A stretch of DNA of 64,000 nucleotides from Caulobacter radicis. Its GTDB lineage: Bacteria > Pseudomonadota > Alphaproteobacteria > Caulobacterales > Caulobacteraceae. How positions within the stretch are numbered: the stretch's first letter is position 1; every line of letters begins with the position of its first letter. Location of the stretch: contig NZ_QDKO01000024.1 of assembly GCF_003094615.1 (NCBI RefSeq), positions 62,001-126,000 of the forward strand, written 5' to 3'. Both the position numbers and the translations under genes were made by a program. Positions 1-7,104 of the stretch are shown piece by piece. A model generated the notes under the pieces. The model was not told the origin of the DNA. It saw nothing but the letters and a program-made list of their open reading frames with translations, and searched no databases.

Positions 1-405
1 CTTTCGGGCGGCAATCCGCAGATCCCCAAGGGCGACGGCGACGGGCCCGTGCAGGCCTATATCGCCGCCATGCCGGGCTGGAAGCGCCAGGTGGGCGAGC
101 GGATCGACGCCGTGGTCGCCCGCGAGGTTCCCGGCGTGCGCAAGGCGGTGAAGTGGAACTCGCCGTTCTACGGCGCGCCGGACGGCGAGGGCTGGTTCCT
201 CAGCCTCCACTGCATGACCCGTTACGTGAAGGTGGCGTTCTTCAAGGGCGCGGCCCTGGAGCCGCCGCCGCCGGGGCCGTCGAAGCAGGCCAATGTCCGC
301 TATCTCGACGTCTACGAGGACAGCCTGGGCGACGGGGGCTGGGACGAGGCCCGGTTCGCCGACTGGGTGCGCCAGGCCGCGGCCCTGCCTGGCGAGAAAC
401 TGTGA
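1..405 (+). CDS. DUF1801 domain protein (5' end outside window)
   Basis: The reading frame is open from the first base of the window, so the true start lies upstream; the first in-window start codon (GTG at 49) is probably internal. The visible 134 residues carry the DUF1801/YdhG-like core: an amphipathic helix with WKRQVGERIDAVV, the conserved VKWNSPFYG segment, and an LHCMTRYVKVAFFKG strand pair. Proteins of this fold are small, cytoplasmic and without an established reaction; some are compared with iron chaperone-like frataxin folds. It is followed 13 nt later by a second DUF1801 gene on the same strand, so the two look like a tandem paralogous pair in one transcript. Family call is from visible motifs; function unknown. 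Confidence 0.75.
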   Translation, partial: LSGGNPQIPKGDGDGPVQAYIAAMPGWKRQVGERIDAVVAREVPGVRKAVKWNSPFYGAPDGEGWFLSLHCMTRYVKVAFFKGAALEPPPPGPSKQANVRYLDVYEDSLGDGGWDEARFADWVRQAAALPGEKL

Positions 406-418
406 GGGAGGATCGAGC

Positions 419-844
419 ATGAAGGCGGGAGCCACCGGCGAGCCGCAAAGCGGCGTTGAAGCCGGCAAGCTGATCGACGAGCGCATCGCCTCGCTGGGCG
501 ACTGGCGCGGTGAGACCCTGGCCAGGGTGCGGGCCCTGATCCACGCGGCCGACCCCGACGTGCTGGAGGAGTGGAAGTGGCGTGGCACGCCGGTGTGGTC
601 GCACGCCGGCATCGTCTGCACCGGCGAGACCTACAAGGCCTACGTCAAGCTGACCTTCGCCAAGGGGGCGTCGCTGCCCGATCCTGCGGGTCTGTTCAAC
701 TCCAGCCTGGACGGCAACACCCGCCGGGCGATCGACATCCACGAGGGCGCGGCGATCGACGAGGCGGCGCTGAGGGCGCTGTTCCTGGCCGGCGTGGCGC
801 TGAACCTGAGCAAGAAGGGGAAGGCGAAAAACCCTCTCTCTTAA
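419..844 (+). CDS. DUF1801 domain protein, second tandem copy
   Basis: A 141-residue protein starting at ATG 419, chosen because GGGAGG precedes it by about 7 nt and the homologous region begins soon after. It shares the DUF1801 pattern of the gene before it (helix, then EEWKWRGTPVW, then ETYKAYVKLTFAKGA). No catalytic motif is visible. The last codons (N-P-L-S-stop) fall in the sequence aaccctctctctta, which is duplicated immediately downstream and belongs to the palindromic repeat that follows. The natural C-terminus therefore seems to have been replaced or extended by repeat DNA. Function unknown. Confidence 0.75.
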   Translation: MKAGATGEPQSGVEAGKLIDERIASLGDWRGETLARVRALIHAADPDVLEEWKWRGTPVWSHAGIVCTGETYKAYVKLTFAKGASLPDPAGLFNSSLDGNTRRAIDIHEGAAIDEAALRALFLAGVALNLSKKGKAKNPLS

Positions 845-846
845 AA

Positions 847-1172
847 CCCTCTCTCTTAGAGAGAGGGAGGGGCCCGCCGCGAAGCGGTGGGAGGGTGAGA
901 GGTTTCAAAGTTCGCTGGTTTCACCTTCACCTCACGGCCGTCATCCCGGGCGGAACGCAGCGCAGACCCGGGACCCAGGGGCCGCCGCAATGCGTGCGGC
1001 GTCCATCGGGTGTTTGAGCCAAGCTTCGAGCCCGGTCGCCTGGGTCCCGGATAAGCCCTGCGGGCTTTCCGGGATGACGATCTTTGGGTGTCCTTACCGC
1101 TGAGAGCGTACCCACTCACCCTCCCACGCCTGCGGCGCGGGTCCCTCCCTCTCTCCATGAGAGAGGGAGGGA
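847..1172. repeat. Composite intergenic repeat: inverted pair of family-B repeats around a family-C palindrome
   Basis: Family B (about 60 bp, typified by ccctctctcttagagagagg followed by ggaggggccc, a GC hairpin and gggagggtgagagg) occurs at 847-905 and in reverse at 1112-1172. Between them lies a family-C palindrome, 940-1078, which opens GTCATCCCGGG, closes with GGGATGAC and contains GACCCGGGACCCAGG near its left arm and CCTGGGTCCCGG near its right arm. The same architecture recurs at 28462-28786, and an inverted B pair without C at 6880-7096. This fills most of the 396-bp space between the DUF1801 gene and the receptor terminator; no gene is visible in it. Confidence 0.85.
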
Positions 1173-1182
1173 CCAAAAAGCC

Positions 1183-1220
1183 AAGAAAAAAGCCGCCCCG
1201 GTCGCCCGGGACGGCTTTCT
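1183..1220 (-). terminator. Rho-independent terminator of the TonB-dependent receptor
   Basis: A GC-rich stem, AAAGCCGtCCCGG against CCGGGGCGGCTTT, with a short loop is followed on the minus strand by a T-rich run (complement of 1182-1190). It lies about 20 nt past the receptor stop codon. Confidence 0.85.
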
Positions 1221-1240
1221 CGTTTCGCTTTCGCGGCGCC

Positions 1241-4200
1241 TTAGTACTTGAAGGTGGCGCCCATGAAGAAGCGGCGGCCGGCGTAGCCGGTGTTGATCAG
1301 GCGGATGTCGCCGGCCCAGCTGGTTTCGTCTTCCTTCGTGAGGTTCTTGCCCTCGGCGAAGAACGAAAGGCCCTTCACCGGCGTGCGCCAGGTGATCTTG
1401 CCGTCCAGGTAGCCGGTCGGGTCGCGGAAGATCGGGTTGCCCGACTGGTCCGCGGCGGTGACCAGGTATTCCGAACGGTAGTTGTAGGCCAGGCGAGCGT
1501 TGATCGGGCCCTTGTCGTACCAGAGCGTGGCGTTGTAGCTGTGCTCCGACAGGCCCGGATAGGGCAGGGACGAGCCGTCCAGCGAGCTGAACACGCCGAC
1601 GTCCTTGGCCTTCTGGTAGGTGTAGTTCAGGTCGACGCCGAAGCCCGACAGCAGGCCCGGCAGCCAGGTGAAGGCGGTCTTGGCCGTCAGTTCCAGGCCC
1701 GAGATCTTGGCACCGTCGCCGTTGATGTAGGTGTTGTAGTAGTACAGCGTGCCGTCGCCGAAGATGTCCTGCTGGCCCAGGTTGGTCCGCTGCGACAGGT
1801 AGAACGACTTGATGTCCTTGTAGAAGAAGCCGGCCGACAGCTGGGTGTCGGTGTCCGGATACCACTCGAACGACAGGTCGTACTGGTCGGCGCGATAGGG
1901 CTTGAGGCCCGGGTTGCCGGCCGAGCAGCTGTCGGGACCGTCTTCGGCCGTGCCGTCGTTGGTGTAGTTGATGGTGCAGGTGACGTTCGGGATGATGAAG
2001 TTGCCCAGCGGGCGGGCCATCAGCTGGGCGTAACCGGCGCGCGCGCTCAGGCGGTTGTCGATCAGCCAGGTCTGGATGTTGAAGCTGGGCAGCCAGATCG
2101 TGTAGTCGCGCTTGAACGTCGCCTGGGTGTTGGACACCGTGTTGGTCGAGGCGACGCCGTTGACCAGGCGGGTTTCGTTGCGGGTCACCTGACCGGTCGA
2201 CGACGTCTCGGTGTAGACGCGGCGCAGGCCGAAGTTGCCCAGCACCTCACGGCCGCCGAGGTCGAAGCCGTAGTCCAGTCGCAGGTACTGGGCGTTGGTC
2301 TTCTCGTCGATGCTGTAGGGGATCTGGTCGTAGGTCTTACCGTCGTTGCCGACGCCCTGATACAGGTTGTTCAGGTTGAAGTGGCTGGTGTCCAGGTACT
2401 GGGAGATGCCGGCGAAGGTCGGGTACTTCCAGGTCGAGGGCAGGCCGTTGCCGGCATAGTAGAAGTTCGACGGCAGGTCGGTCATCGCCGCGGCGAAGAC
2501 CTGGTTCGAGAAGGCGCGCGACCAGTTCTCGGTCGAGTTCCAGTAGCTGGTCTGGTAGGCGTTGCCGAGCACCGGGTTGGTCTGGTCGGCCGCCTGGCCG
2601 TTGACCACCGTGGCGGTCGAGTTGACCGAGTTGGCGTAGATGACGATGTCGTCCAGGGCGCTGGTCGGGTTGGCGCCGCCGTCGATGACGCGACCGCCGT
2701 AGCCGTAGCCCGAGATCGCCGCGTTGGAGTAGCGGCCGCCGAACTTGATCGACTTGATGATCGGCAGTTCGGTCCGGTACTCGAAGTCGATCTTGTACTG
2801 GTCTTCCGAGTTGGCCGACTGCGAGGGGCGGTACTGGATCTGGTACTGGTTGACCGCCGCCGCGTCCGACGGGCTGAAGCCCGGGGCGAAGGTGAAGATC
2901 GGCGCCGAGGTGCCGTCGGCCAGGGTGACCTTCAGGCCCGGCGTGTTGAACGACACCGAGGCGTTGTTGGTCTCGCTGATGGTCTCGGTCGAGGCGTTCG
3001 AACCGACGAAGTCGATCTTCCAGCGGTCGTTCTGGTAGTTGAAGCCGTAGGTGACGTACTCGGAGTCCGTCTCGTAGGTGAAGTCGCGCGACGAGATGCT
3101 GAAGGCGTTGTTGCCGCCGCGGTTGGCCGTGCCCAGGCAGTCGCCGATGACGAATTCGGTGACGTTGTGGTTGGCGTCGACCTTCACGCCGGGAACGTTC
3201 TGGGCCGTGGCCGGCGTCACGCGGGCGCAGCCGGGGCCGTAGTTCAGGGCGTCGAGCGACGTCAGGCCGGTGCCGTAGTTGATGTCGTTCATCACGTCTT
3301 CGCGCTTGTTGCGCTGATAGGTGACGTACGCCGTCAGGTCGTCGGTGAACTTGTACTGGGCGGTCAGTTCGGCCGACGAGCGCTTGGAGTCACGGTCCCA
3401 GACGCGGTAGCGCGGCACGCGCGGGCTGTAGTCGTACCACTGGCTTTCGCAGGCGGTGCGGGCCTGGGCGTTCGACAGCACCGACGAGTCCGGGGTGACG
3501 ACGCTGGCGCAGCTGGCTTCGGTGTTGAAGCCGCGCAGGTAGTCGTTGACCGTCTGGTTGTAGGCCGGGTTGTAGTATTCGACCGTCTTCTCGGCCGTGT
3601 TGTCGAAGTCGGCCAGGCGGGCCCACGAGTTGCCGTCGTAGTAGTCGCCGCGGGTGATGACGCGGTCGTAGGTCAGGTTGCCCATCAGGCCCAGGCGGCC
3701 TTCGAACAGCTGGGTGGCGCCGAACAGGTTGCCGCGCGGCTTCCAGCCGCCCTGGGTGTCGAGCTTCTGGCCCGAGGCGGTCATCGAGAAGGTCGGCTTC
3801 TTGAAGTCCAGCGGCTTGTTGGTGGTCACCGAAACGGTGCCGCCGACGCCGCCTTCGGTCATGTCGGAGGTGAAGCCCTTGAACACGTCGATCGACTTGA
3901 CCAGTTCCGAGGGCAGTTCGCGGAAGTCGTTCGAGCGGCCGCCGCCGCCGTAGACGCTGAGGTTGCCGGCGGTCGACAGGGCGCCCACGCCGTTGATCTC
4001 GACGCGGTTCAGATCGGGCTCGACGCCGCGGATCGACACCGCGTTGCCTTCGCCGAAGTCACGCGCCAGCTGGACGCCGGTGATGCGGCCCAGGGCCTCG
4101 CCGACGTTCTTGTCGGGGAACTGGCCGATGTCTTCGGCGACGATCGAGTCGGAGACGGTGTTCGCGCGCTTCTTGCGGCCCATGGCCGACTGCAGGCTGG

Positions 4201-4381
4201 CGCGGGTGCCGACGACGATGACTTCCTCGACGGCGTTTTCCGTCGCGGCGCCGGTGTCCTGGGCGGGAGCCGGAGCCGTTTGGGCGAGGGCCGAGCCGCC
4301 GCCGATCATCAGCAGGATAGCCGCCATGCCCGTGGTGCGCAGCAGTCCGTTATCGCGTCGGACCTTGGTGTTGACCTTCAT
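1241..4381 (-). CDS. TonB-dependent outer-membrane receptor
   Basis: A 1046-residue beta-barrel receptor. Residues 1-34 form a signal peptide ending ALAQ. A short linker leads to the plug, beginning EEVIVVGTRASLQSA and continuing through FPDKNVGEALGRITGVQ and SIRGVEPDLNRVEINGV, the pattern of the Xanthomonas/Caulobacter receptor group (TIGR01782-like). The rest is long aromatic-rich barrel strands ending in FKY. ATG 4381 is preceded on the minus strand by AGGAGGAATACT, an excellent ribosome site, so longer in-frame upstream starts were rejected. It stands alone, with a terminator downstream, so no neighbour reveals the substrate. It would be energised by the ExbB-ExbD-TonB system encoded at 20359-22464. 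The plug start resembles that of the receptor at 37854. Confidence 0.93.
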   Translation of the reverse strand: MKVNTKVRRDNGLLRTTGMAAILLMIGGGSALAQTAPAPAQDTGAATENAVEEVIVVGTRASLQSAMGRKKRANTVSDSIVAEDIGQFPDKNVGEALGRITGVQLARDFGEGNAVSIRGVEPDLNRVEINGVGALSTAGNLSVYGGGGRSNDFRELPSELVKSIDVFKGFTSDMTEGGVGGTVSVTTNKPLDFKKPTFSMTASGQKLDTQGGWKPRGNLFGATQLFEGRLGLMGNLTYDRVITRGDYYDGNSWARLADFDNTAEKTVEYYNPAYNQTVNDYLRGFNTEASCASVVTPDSSVLSNAQARTACESQWYDYSPRVPRYRVWDRDSKRSSAELTAQYKFTDDLTAYVTYQRNKREDVMNDINYGTGLTSLDALNYGPGCARVTPATAQNVPGVKVDANHNVTEFVIGDCLGTANRGGNNAFSISSRDFTYETDSEYVTYGFNYQNDRWKIDFVGSNASTETISETNNASVSFNTPGLKVTLADGTSAPIFTFAPGFSPSDAAAVNQYQIQYRPSQSANSEDQYKIDFEYRTELPIIKSIKFGGRYSNAAISGYGYGGRVIDGGANPTSALDDIVIYANSVNSTATVVNGQAADQTNPVLGNAYQTSYWNSTENWSRAFSNQVFAAAMTDLPSNFYYAGNGLPSTWKYPTFAGISQYLDTSHFNLNNLYQGVGNDGKTYDQIPYSIDEKTNAQYLRLDYGFDLGGREVLGNFGLRRVYTETSSTGQVTRNETRLVNGVASTNTVSNTQATFKRDYTIWLPSFNIQTWLIDNRLSARAGYAQLMARPLGNFIIPNVTCTINYTNDGTAEDGPDSCSAGNPGLKPYRADQYDLSFEWYPDTDTQLSAGFFYKDIKSFYLSQRTNLGQQDIFGDGTLYYYNTYINGDGAKISGLELTAKTAFTWLPGLLSGFGVDLNYTYQKAKDVGVFSSLDGSSLPYPGLSEHSYNATLWYDKGPINARLAYNYRSEYLVTAADQSGNPIFRDPTGYLDGKITWRTPVKGLSFFAEGKNLTKEDETSWAGDIRLINTGYAGRRFFMGATFKY

Positions 4382-5440
4382 AGTATTCCTCCAAGCGTGG
4401 GCGGCGAACCGCCCGGGCCAGCGGCGTCTCTCGAGGCGGCTGGCTTTAAAGTCGTGAGATGGAAGCCTGGGCGGCGGAAGCGTCCGACGAAGACCGGCAG
4501 TCGAATCGGAAGTCCCGGGCCTGGGCCGTTGCGATGCGCGAAGGTCGAGGACAGGACGGACCCGGCGGCGCTGTGCGCTCTGGCGGGCGATCGTCCTGAC
4601 GGCGGGCCTGGGGTAAGGAGCTGACGCCTCGACGGCCGGCGGCGAAACGCTGCGCCGGTCCGTATCTCGATCTTCTGCGATCGTGCGCGTGTTGCGGGCA
4701 CGCGGCACTGTCTAAGGCGGTCTGTCGTTCCGCCGCGAACCTTTGGTCTCTGCGTACGGAACGTATCCATCCATTTCCAAACCGAAGCGCCGAGTCAACG
4801 GTCGGGAGACAAAATTACGTCCGTGAGGCCCGCAGCCCCATTCATGTGACAATTAAAGCACTTTGTTCCCATATGATGGAATGCTTTTGCAACAATCGGG
4901 ATTAGTGCTTGATTTTGGCGCTCATCCTGCTCAGTGTGGCGACATTCGGCGCGTCCGCGCGCCCGGCCGACGGCAAGATCGGGATTGAGAGGAAGCGACA
5001 GGAGACGCCCAAGCGGCCCTTCCCAAGCTCCAAACGCCCCGCCGAAACCGCCTGCCGTCTGGGGTAGTCAGCAAGGAGGGACAGTCATCCCACCGGTCGC
5101 TTCGGCGGCGCGCCCGGAGCCATCGGAAGGCGGCTCAGGCGCGACGAGGATACCGGTGTCTATAGCGGTCTTTTAGTCACTACAGATTGTGGTCGCGTTT
5201 CTCGGCGTTGTGTGTGCGTGCCGTGGTCGACGCTTCCGGAAGGCGGGTCTCGCAAGGGGTTGCGGGCGCGCCTGAAAGCTCTGACCGTTCCGTCCTGCAG
5301 AGGGCGGGGCCAGTTCCATTTTCTGGGGGGCTCCGCCGGGCGTCAATGCGCCTGGCGAGTCTGTCGACCGCGCTTCGTGGAGGCGCGAGCGAGGCGCGTG
5401 GCGCCGAGATTTTCTATTCGCAAAACGTCGTTCCGAAACG
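4382..5440. other. Gene-poor region upstream of the receptor
   Basis: About 1.06 kb with no convincing coding sequence on either strand: the ORFs here lack ribosome sites and have no recognisable protein character. 4800-4930 is clearly AT-richer than its surroundings and probably holds the receptor promoter, giving a long 5' leader of several hundred nt. From 4931 to 5440 I see nothing recognisable. Confidence 0.5.
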
Positions 5441-5471
5441 AAAGAAGCCCCGGACCGTGTCCGAGGCTTCC
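5440..5471 (-). terminator. Terminator downstream of the 20-codon ORF
   Basis: GAAGCC-CCGGAC / GTCCG-GGCTTC forms a stem with a 3-nt loop. On the minus strand it is followed by tttcgttt. It lies about 70 nt beyond the small ORF at 5541-5603 and would end a short transcript. Confidence 0.6.
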
Positions 5472-5540
5472 GATCCGTTCACGGCCTGCGCTCGGGCGCG
5501 CGGCCGAAGGACGGCATTTGTCCGCAAAAGGCGCTGGAGG

Positions 5541-5603
5541 TCAGATTTGACCCATGGTCTTCACGGAGCGTTCCAGCGCGTTCGCGATCGACAAATGAGA
5601 CAC
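5541..5603 (-). CDS. Candidate 20-residue peptide with a perfect Shine-Dalgarno
   Basis: Reading the minus strand from GTG 5603 gives MSHLSIANALERSVKTMGQI and a TGA at 5541-5543. The reason for calling it is the ribosome site: AAAGGAGGTGATCC directly upstream (5605-5618) is complementary to the whole 3' tail of 16S rRNA, at normal spacing from the GTG. An inverted repeat, GCGTCA/TGACGC, lies just upstream near 5624-5640, and an intrinsic terminator follows, so a transcript of roughly 180 nt is plausible. The peptide has no family I recognise; it could be a small protein, a leader peptide or a dual-function RNA. Too short for coding statistics, so existence as a gene is inferred from the signals alone. 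Confidence 0.5.
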   Translation of the reverse strand: MSHLSIANALERSVKTMGQI

Positions 5604-5801
5604 TGGATCACCTCCTTTCGGCTGCGCGTCACAACCTGACGCAACACTAAGGTTGGGTGCTGGCGCGCCGTTGGCAAGAGGCGGGACGTCGCAGGGCGAC
5701 GGGGCCGTGTCGAAGCTGTTTCGGCGAGCAGAGTTGGGGGCAGCCCCGGGTCGCGCAAAGGGGGGCGATGCGCGATCCGGGGCCGCGCTCCTGGGAACTG
5801 G

Positions 5802-5951
5802 CTAGAGGGCGCGCCAGGCCAGGAGGATCAGGGTCCAGAGACCAAGGTTGAGGGCCAGGGCCGCCACGCGGGGGCCGTTCACGCGCGCGGCGAGGGCCAC
5901 GGCGCGGGGGCGCTGGGCGGTCGGGGCGGCGGTAGCGGCGGTGCGGGTCAC
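5802..5951 (-). CDS. Small membrane protein (49 aa), hypothetical
   Basis: From GTG 5951 (AGAGGA nine nt upstream on the minus strand) the frame encodes an Ala/Thr/Arg-rich N-terminus followed by one hydrophobic helix, VAALALNLGLWTLILLAW, and ends RAL-stop. This is typical of single-span alphaproteobacterial small membrane proteins. It is divergent from the methyltransferase at 6097. No function can be proposed. The start could also be a later GTG, but the upstream one has the better ribosome site. Confidence 0.5.
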   Translation of the reverse strand: MTRTAATAAPTAQRPRAVALAARVNGPRVAALALNLGLWTLILLAWRAL

Positions 5952-6096
5952 GGCGATGGTTCCTCTGGATGACGGGGCGACGCTGCGTGCGTCGCTCTTA
6001 CCCTTCTAAGATAGGAAGCCGGCCGATGGTTTCATATGCGACAAAACGGACGCGGGGCTCCATGGTCGTGCGCGAATTGTCGCAGAGAGTCGCGCC

Positions 6097-6870
6097 ATGC
6101 CCGCCTGGGATCCCGACGTCTATTCCCGCTACCGCGCCTATCGCGACCGGCCGGCCCTGGACCTGATGTTGAAGATCCCTCGCGACCTTGATCCGAGGGA
6201 GATCTGGGATCTGGGCTGCGGGCCGGGCGAGCATGCCGCCCTGCTGGCCGCGCGGCATCCCGGGGCGGTGGTCCACGGCCTGGACTCCAGCCCGCAGATG
6301 CTGGAGCGCGCCCGGGGGCAGGGCGCGGACGTCGACTGGGTGCTGGGCGACATCGGTTCGTGGCGTCCGGCCGTCGCGCCGGACCTGATCTTCACCAACG
6401 CGGCCCTGCAGTGGCTTGACGGGCACGAGACGCTGTTTCCGCGCCTGCTGGACAGCCTGGCGCCCGGCGGGGTGCTGGCCTGCCAGATCCCCCAGGTCGA
6501 GGACGCTGGCTGGCGGCGCAGCCTGCGAGAGGTCGCCGCCGACGGTCCGTGGGCCGGCAAGCTGGCGGCGCTGGACGGCGTGCGCCAGGGCCACGATCCG
6601 CGCGCCTATCACGACTGGCTCTCGCCGCTGGCTTCGGACCTCGACGTGTGGGTGACGACCTATGTCCACGCCCTGGAGGGGGAGGACCCGATCGTCGACT
6701 GGACCTCGGGCACGAGCCTTCGGCCGTATCTGGAGCGGCTGGAGCGCGGCGAGGAGACGGCCGCGTTCCTGGCGACGTGGCGCACGCGGTTGGCCGAGGA
6801 CTATCCGAGGCGCGCGGACGGGATCACGCTGCTGCCGTTCACGCGGCTGTTCGTGGTGGCGCGGCGGTAG
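6097..6870 (+). CDS. tam: Trans-aconitate 2-methyltransferase
   Basis: 257 residues, the usual length for Tam. It would transfer a methyl group from S-adenosylmethionine to trans-aconitate, a spontaneous and inhibitory by-product of the citric acid cycle, in the cytoplasm. The N-terminal W-D-P-D-V-Y motif and spaced aromatic residues match Tam. Methyltransferase motif I is at residues 38-44 (DLGCGPG); motif II-like GLDSSPQML and the FTNAALQWL segment follow, the latter being characteristic of this family. The ATG is the first base of the similarity. The gene stands alone between a small divergent ORF and a repeat region. Confidence 0.9.
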   Translation: MPAWDPDVYSRYRAYRDRPALDLMLKIPRDLDPREIWDLGCGPGEHAALLAARHPGAVVHGLDSSPQMLERARGQGADVDWVLGDIGSWRPAVAPDLIFTNAALQWLDGHETLFPRLLDSLAPGGVLACQIPQVEDAGWRRSLREVAADGPWAGKLAALDGVRQGHDPRAYHDWLSPLASDLDVWVTTYVHALEGEDPIVDWTSGTSLRPYLERLERGEETAAFLATWRTRLAEDYPRRADGITLLPFTRLFVVARR

Positions 6871-6879
6871 AGGGTGTCG

Positions 6880-7096
6880 ACCCTCTCTCTTTGAGAGAGG
6901 GAGGGGCCCACGCCGCAAGGCGTGGGAGGGTGAGAGGTTACCCTCTCTCCGAATGGAGCGCGCCTGGTTGGGTATTCGGCAGTAGTCGCGGGATTTCGCT
7001 CGTAGTTGAAGGAACCGAGGTTCGCCGGCTGACGGTGAAACCTCTCACCCTCCCACCGCTTCGCGGCGGGCCCCTCCCTCTCTCCAAGAGAGAGGG
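6880..7096. repeat. Inverted pair of family-B repeats
   Basis: Copy at 6880-6940 in forward and copy at 7039-7096 in reverse orientation, each ending in the gagagagg-type stem. The 98-bp interior lacks the family-C palindrome found in the other two composites, but contains another ccctctctcc fragment. It sits between two convergent genes, where it may also act as a bidirectional terminator. Confidence 0.8.
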
Positions 7097-7104
7097 ATCA
7101 AAAA

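Noticed and set aside
847-1172. CRISPR-like or transposon-end interpretation of the clustered repeats
   Set aside because: Copies are inverted, unevenly spaced and few, with no unique spacers of constant length, and there is no cas or transposase gene.
1088-4624. 1178-aa plus-strand ORF opposite the TonB-dependent receptor
   Set aside because: Its sequence is low-complexity Arg/Val/Gly-rich, as expected from the antisense frame of a GC-rich gene. The minus strand encodes a clear receptor with signal peptide and ribosome site.
5601-5618. Fragment resembling the 3' end of 16S rRNA (CTGGATCACCTCCTTTC on the plus strand)
   Set aside because: No further 16S similarity is seen upstream of it. It is better explained as the reverse complement of a strong ribosome site for a minus-strand ORF.
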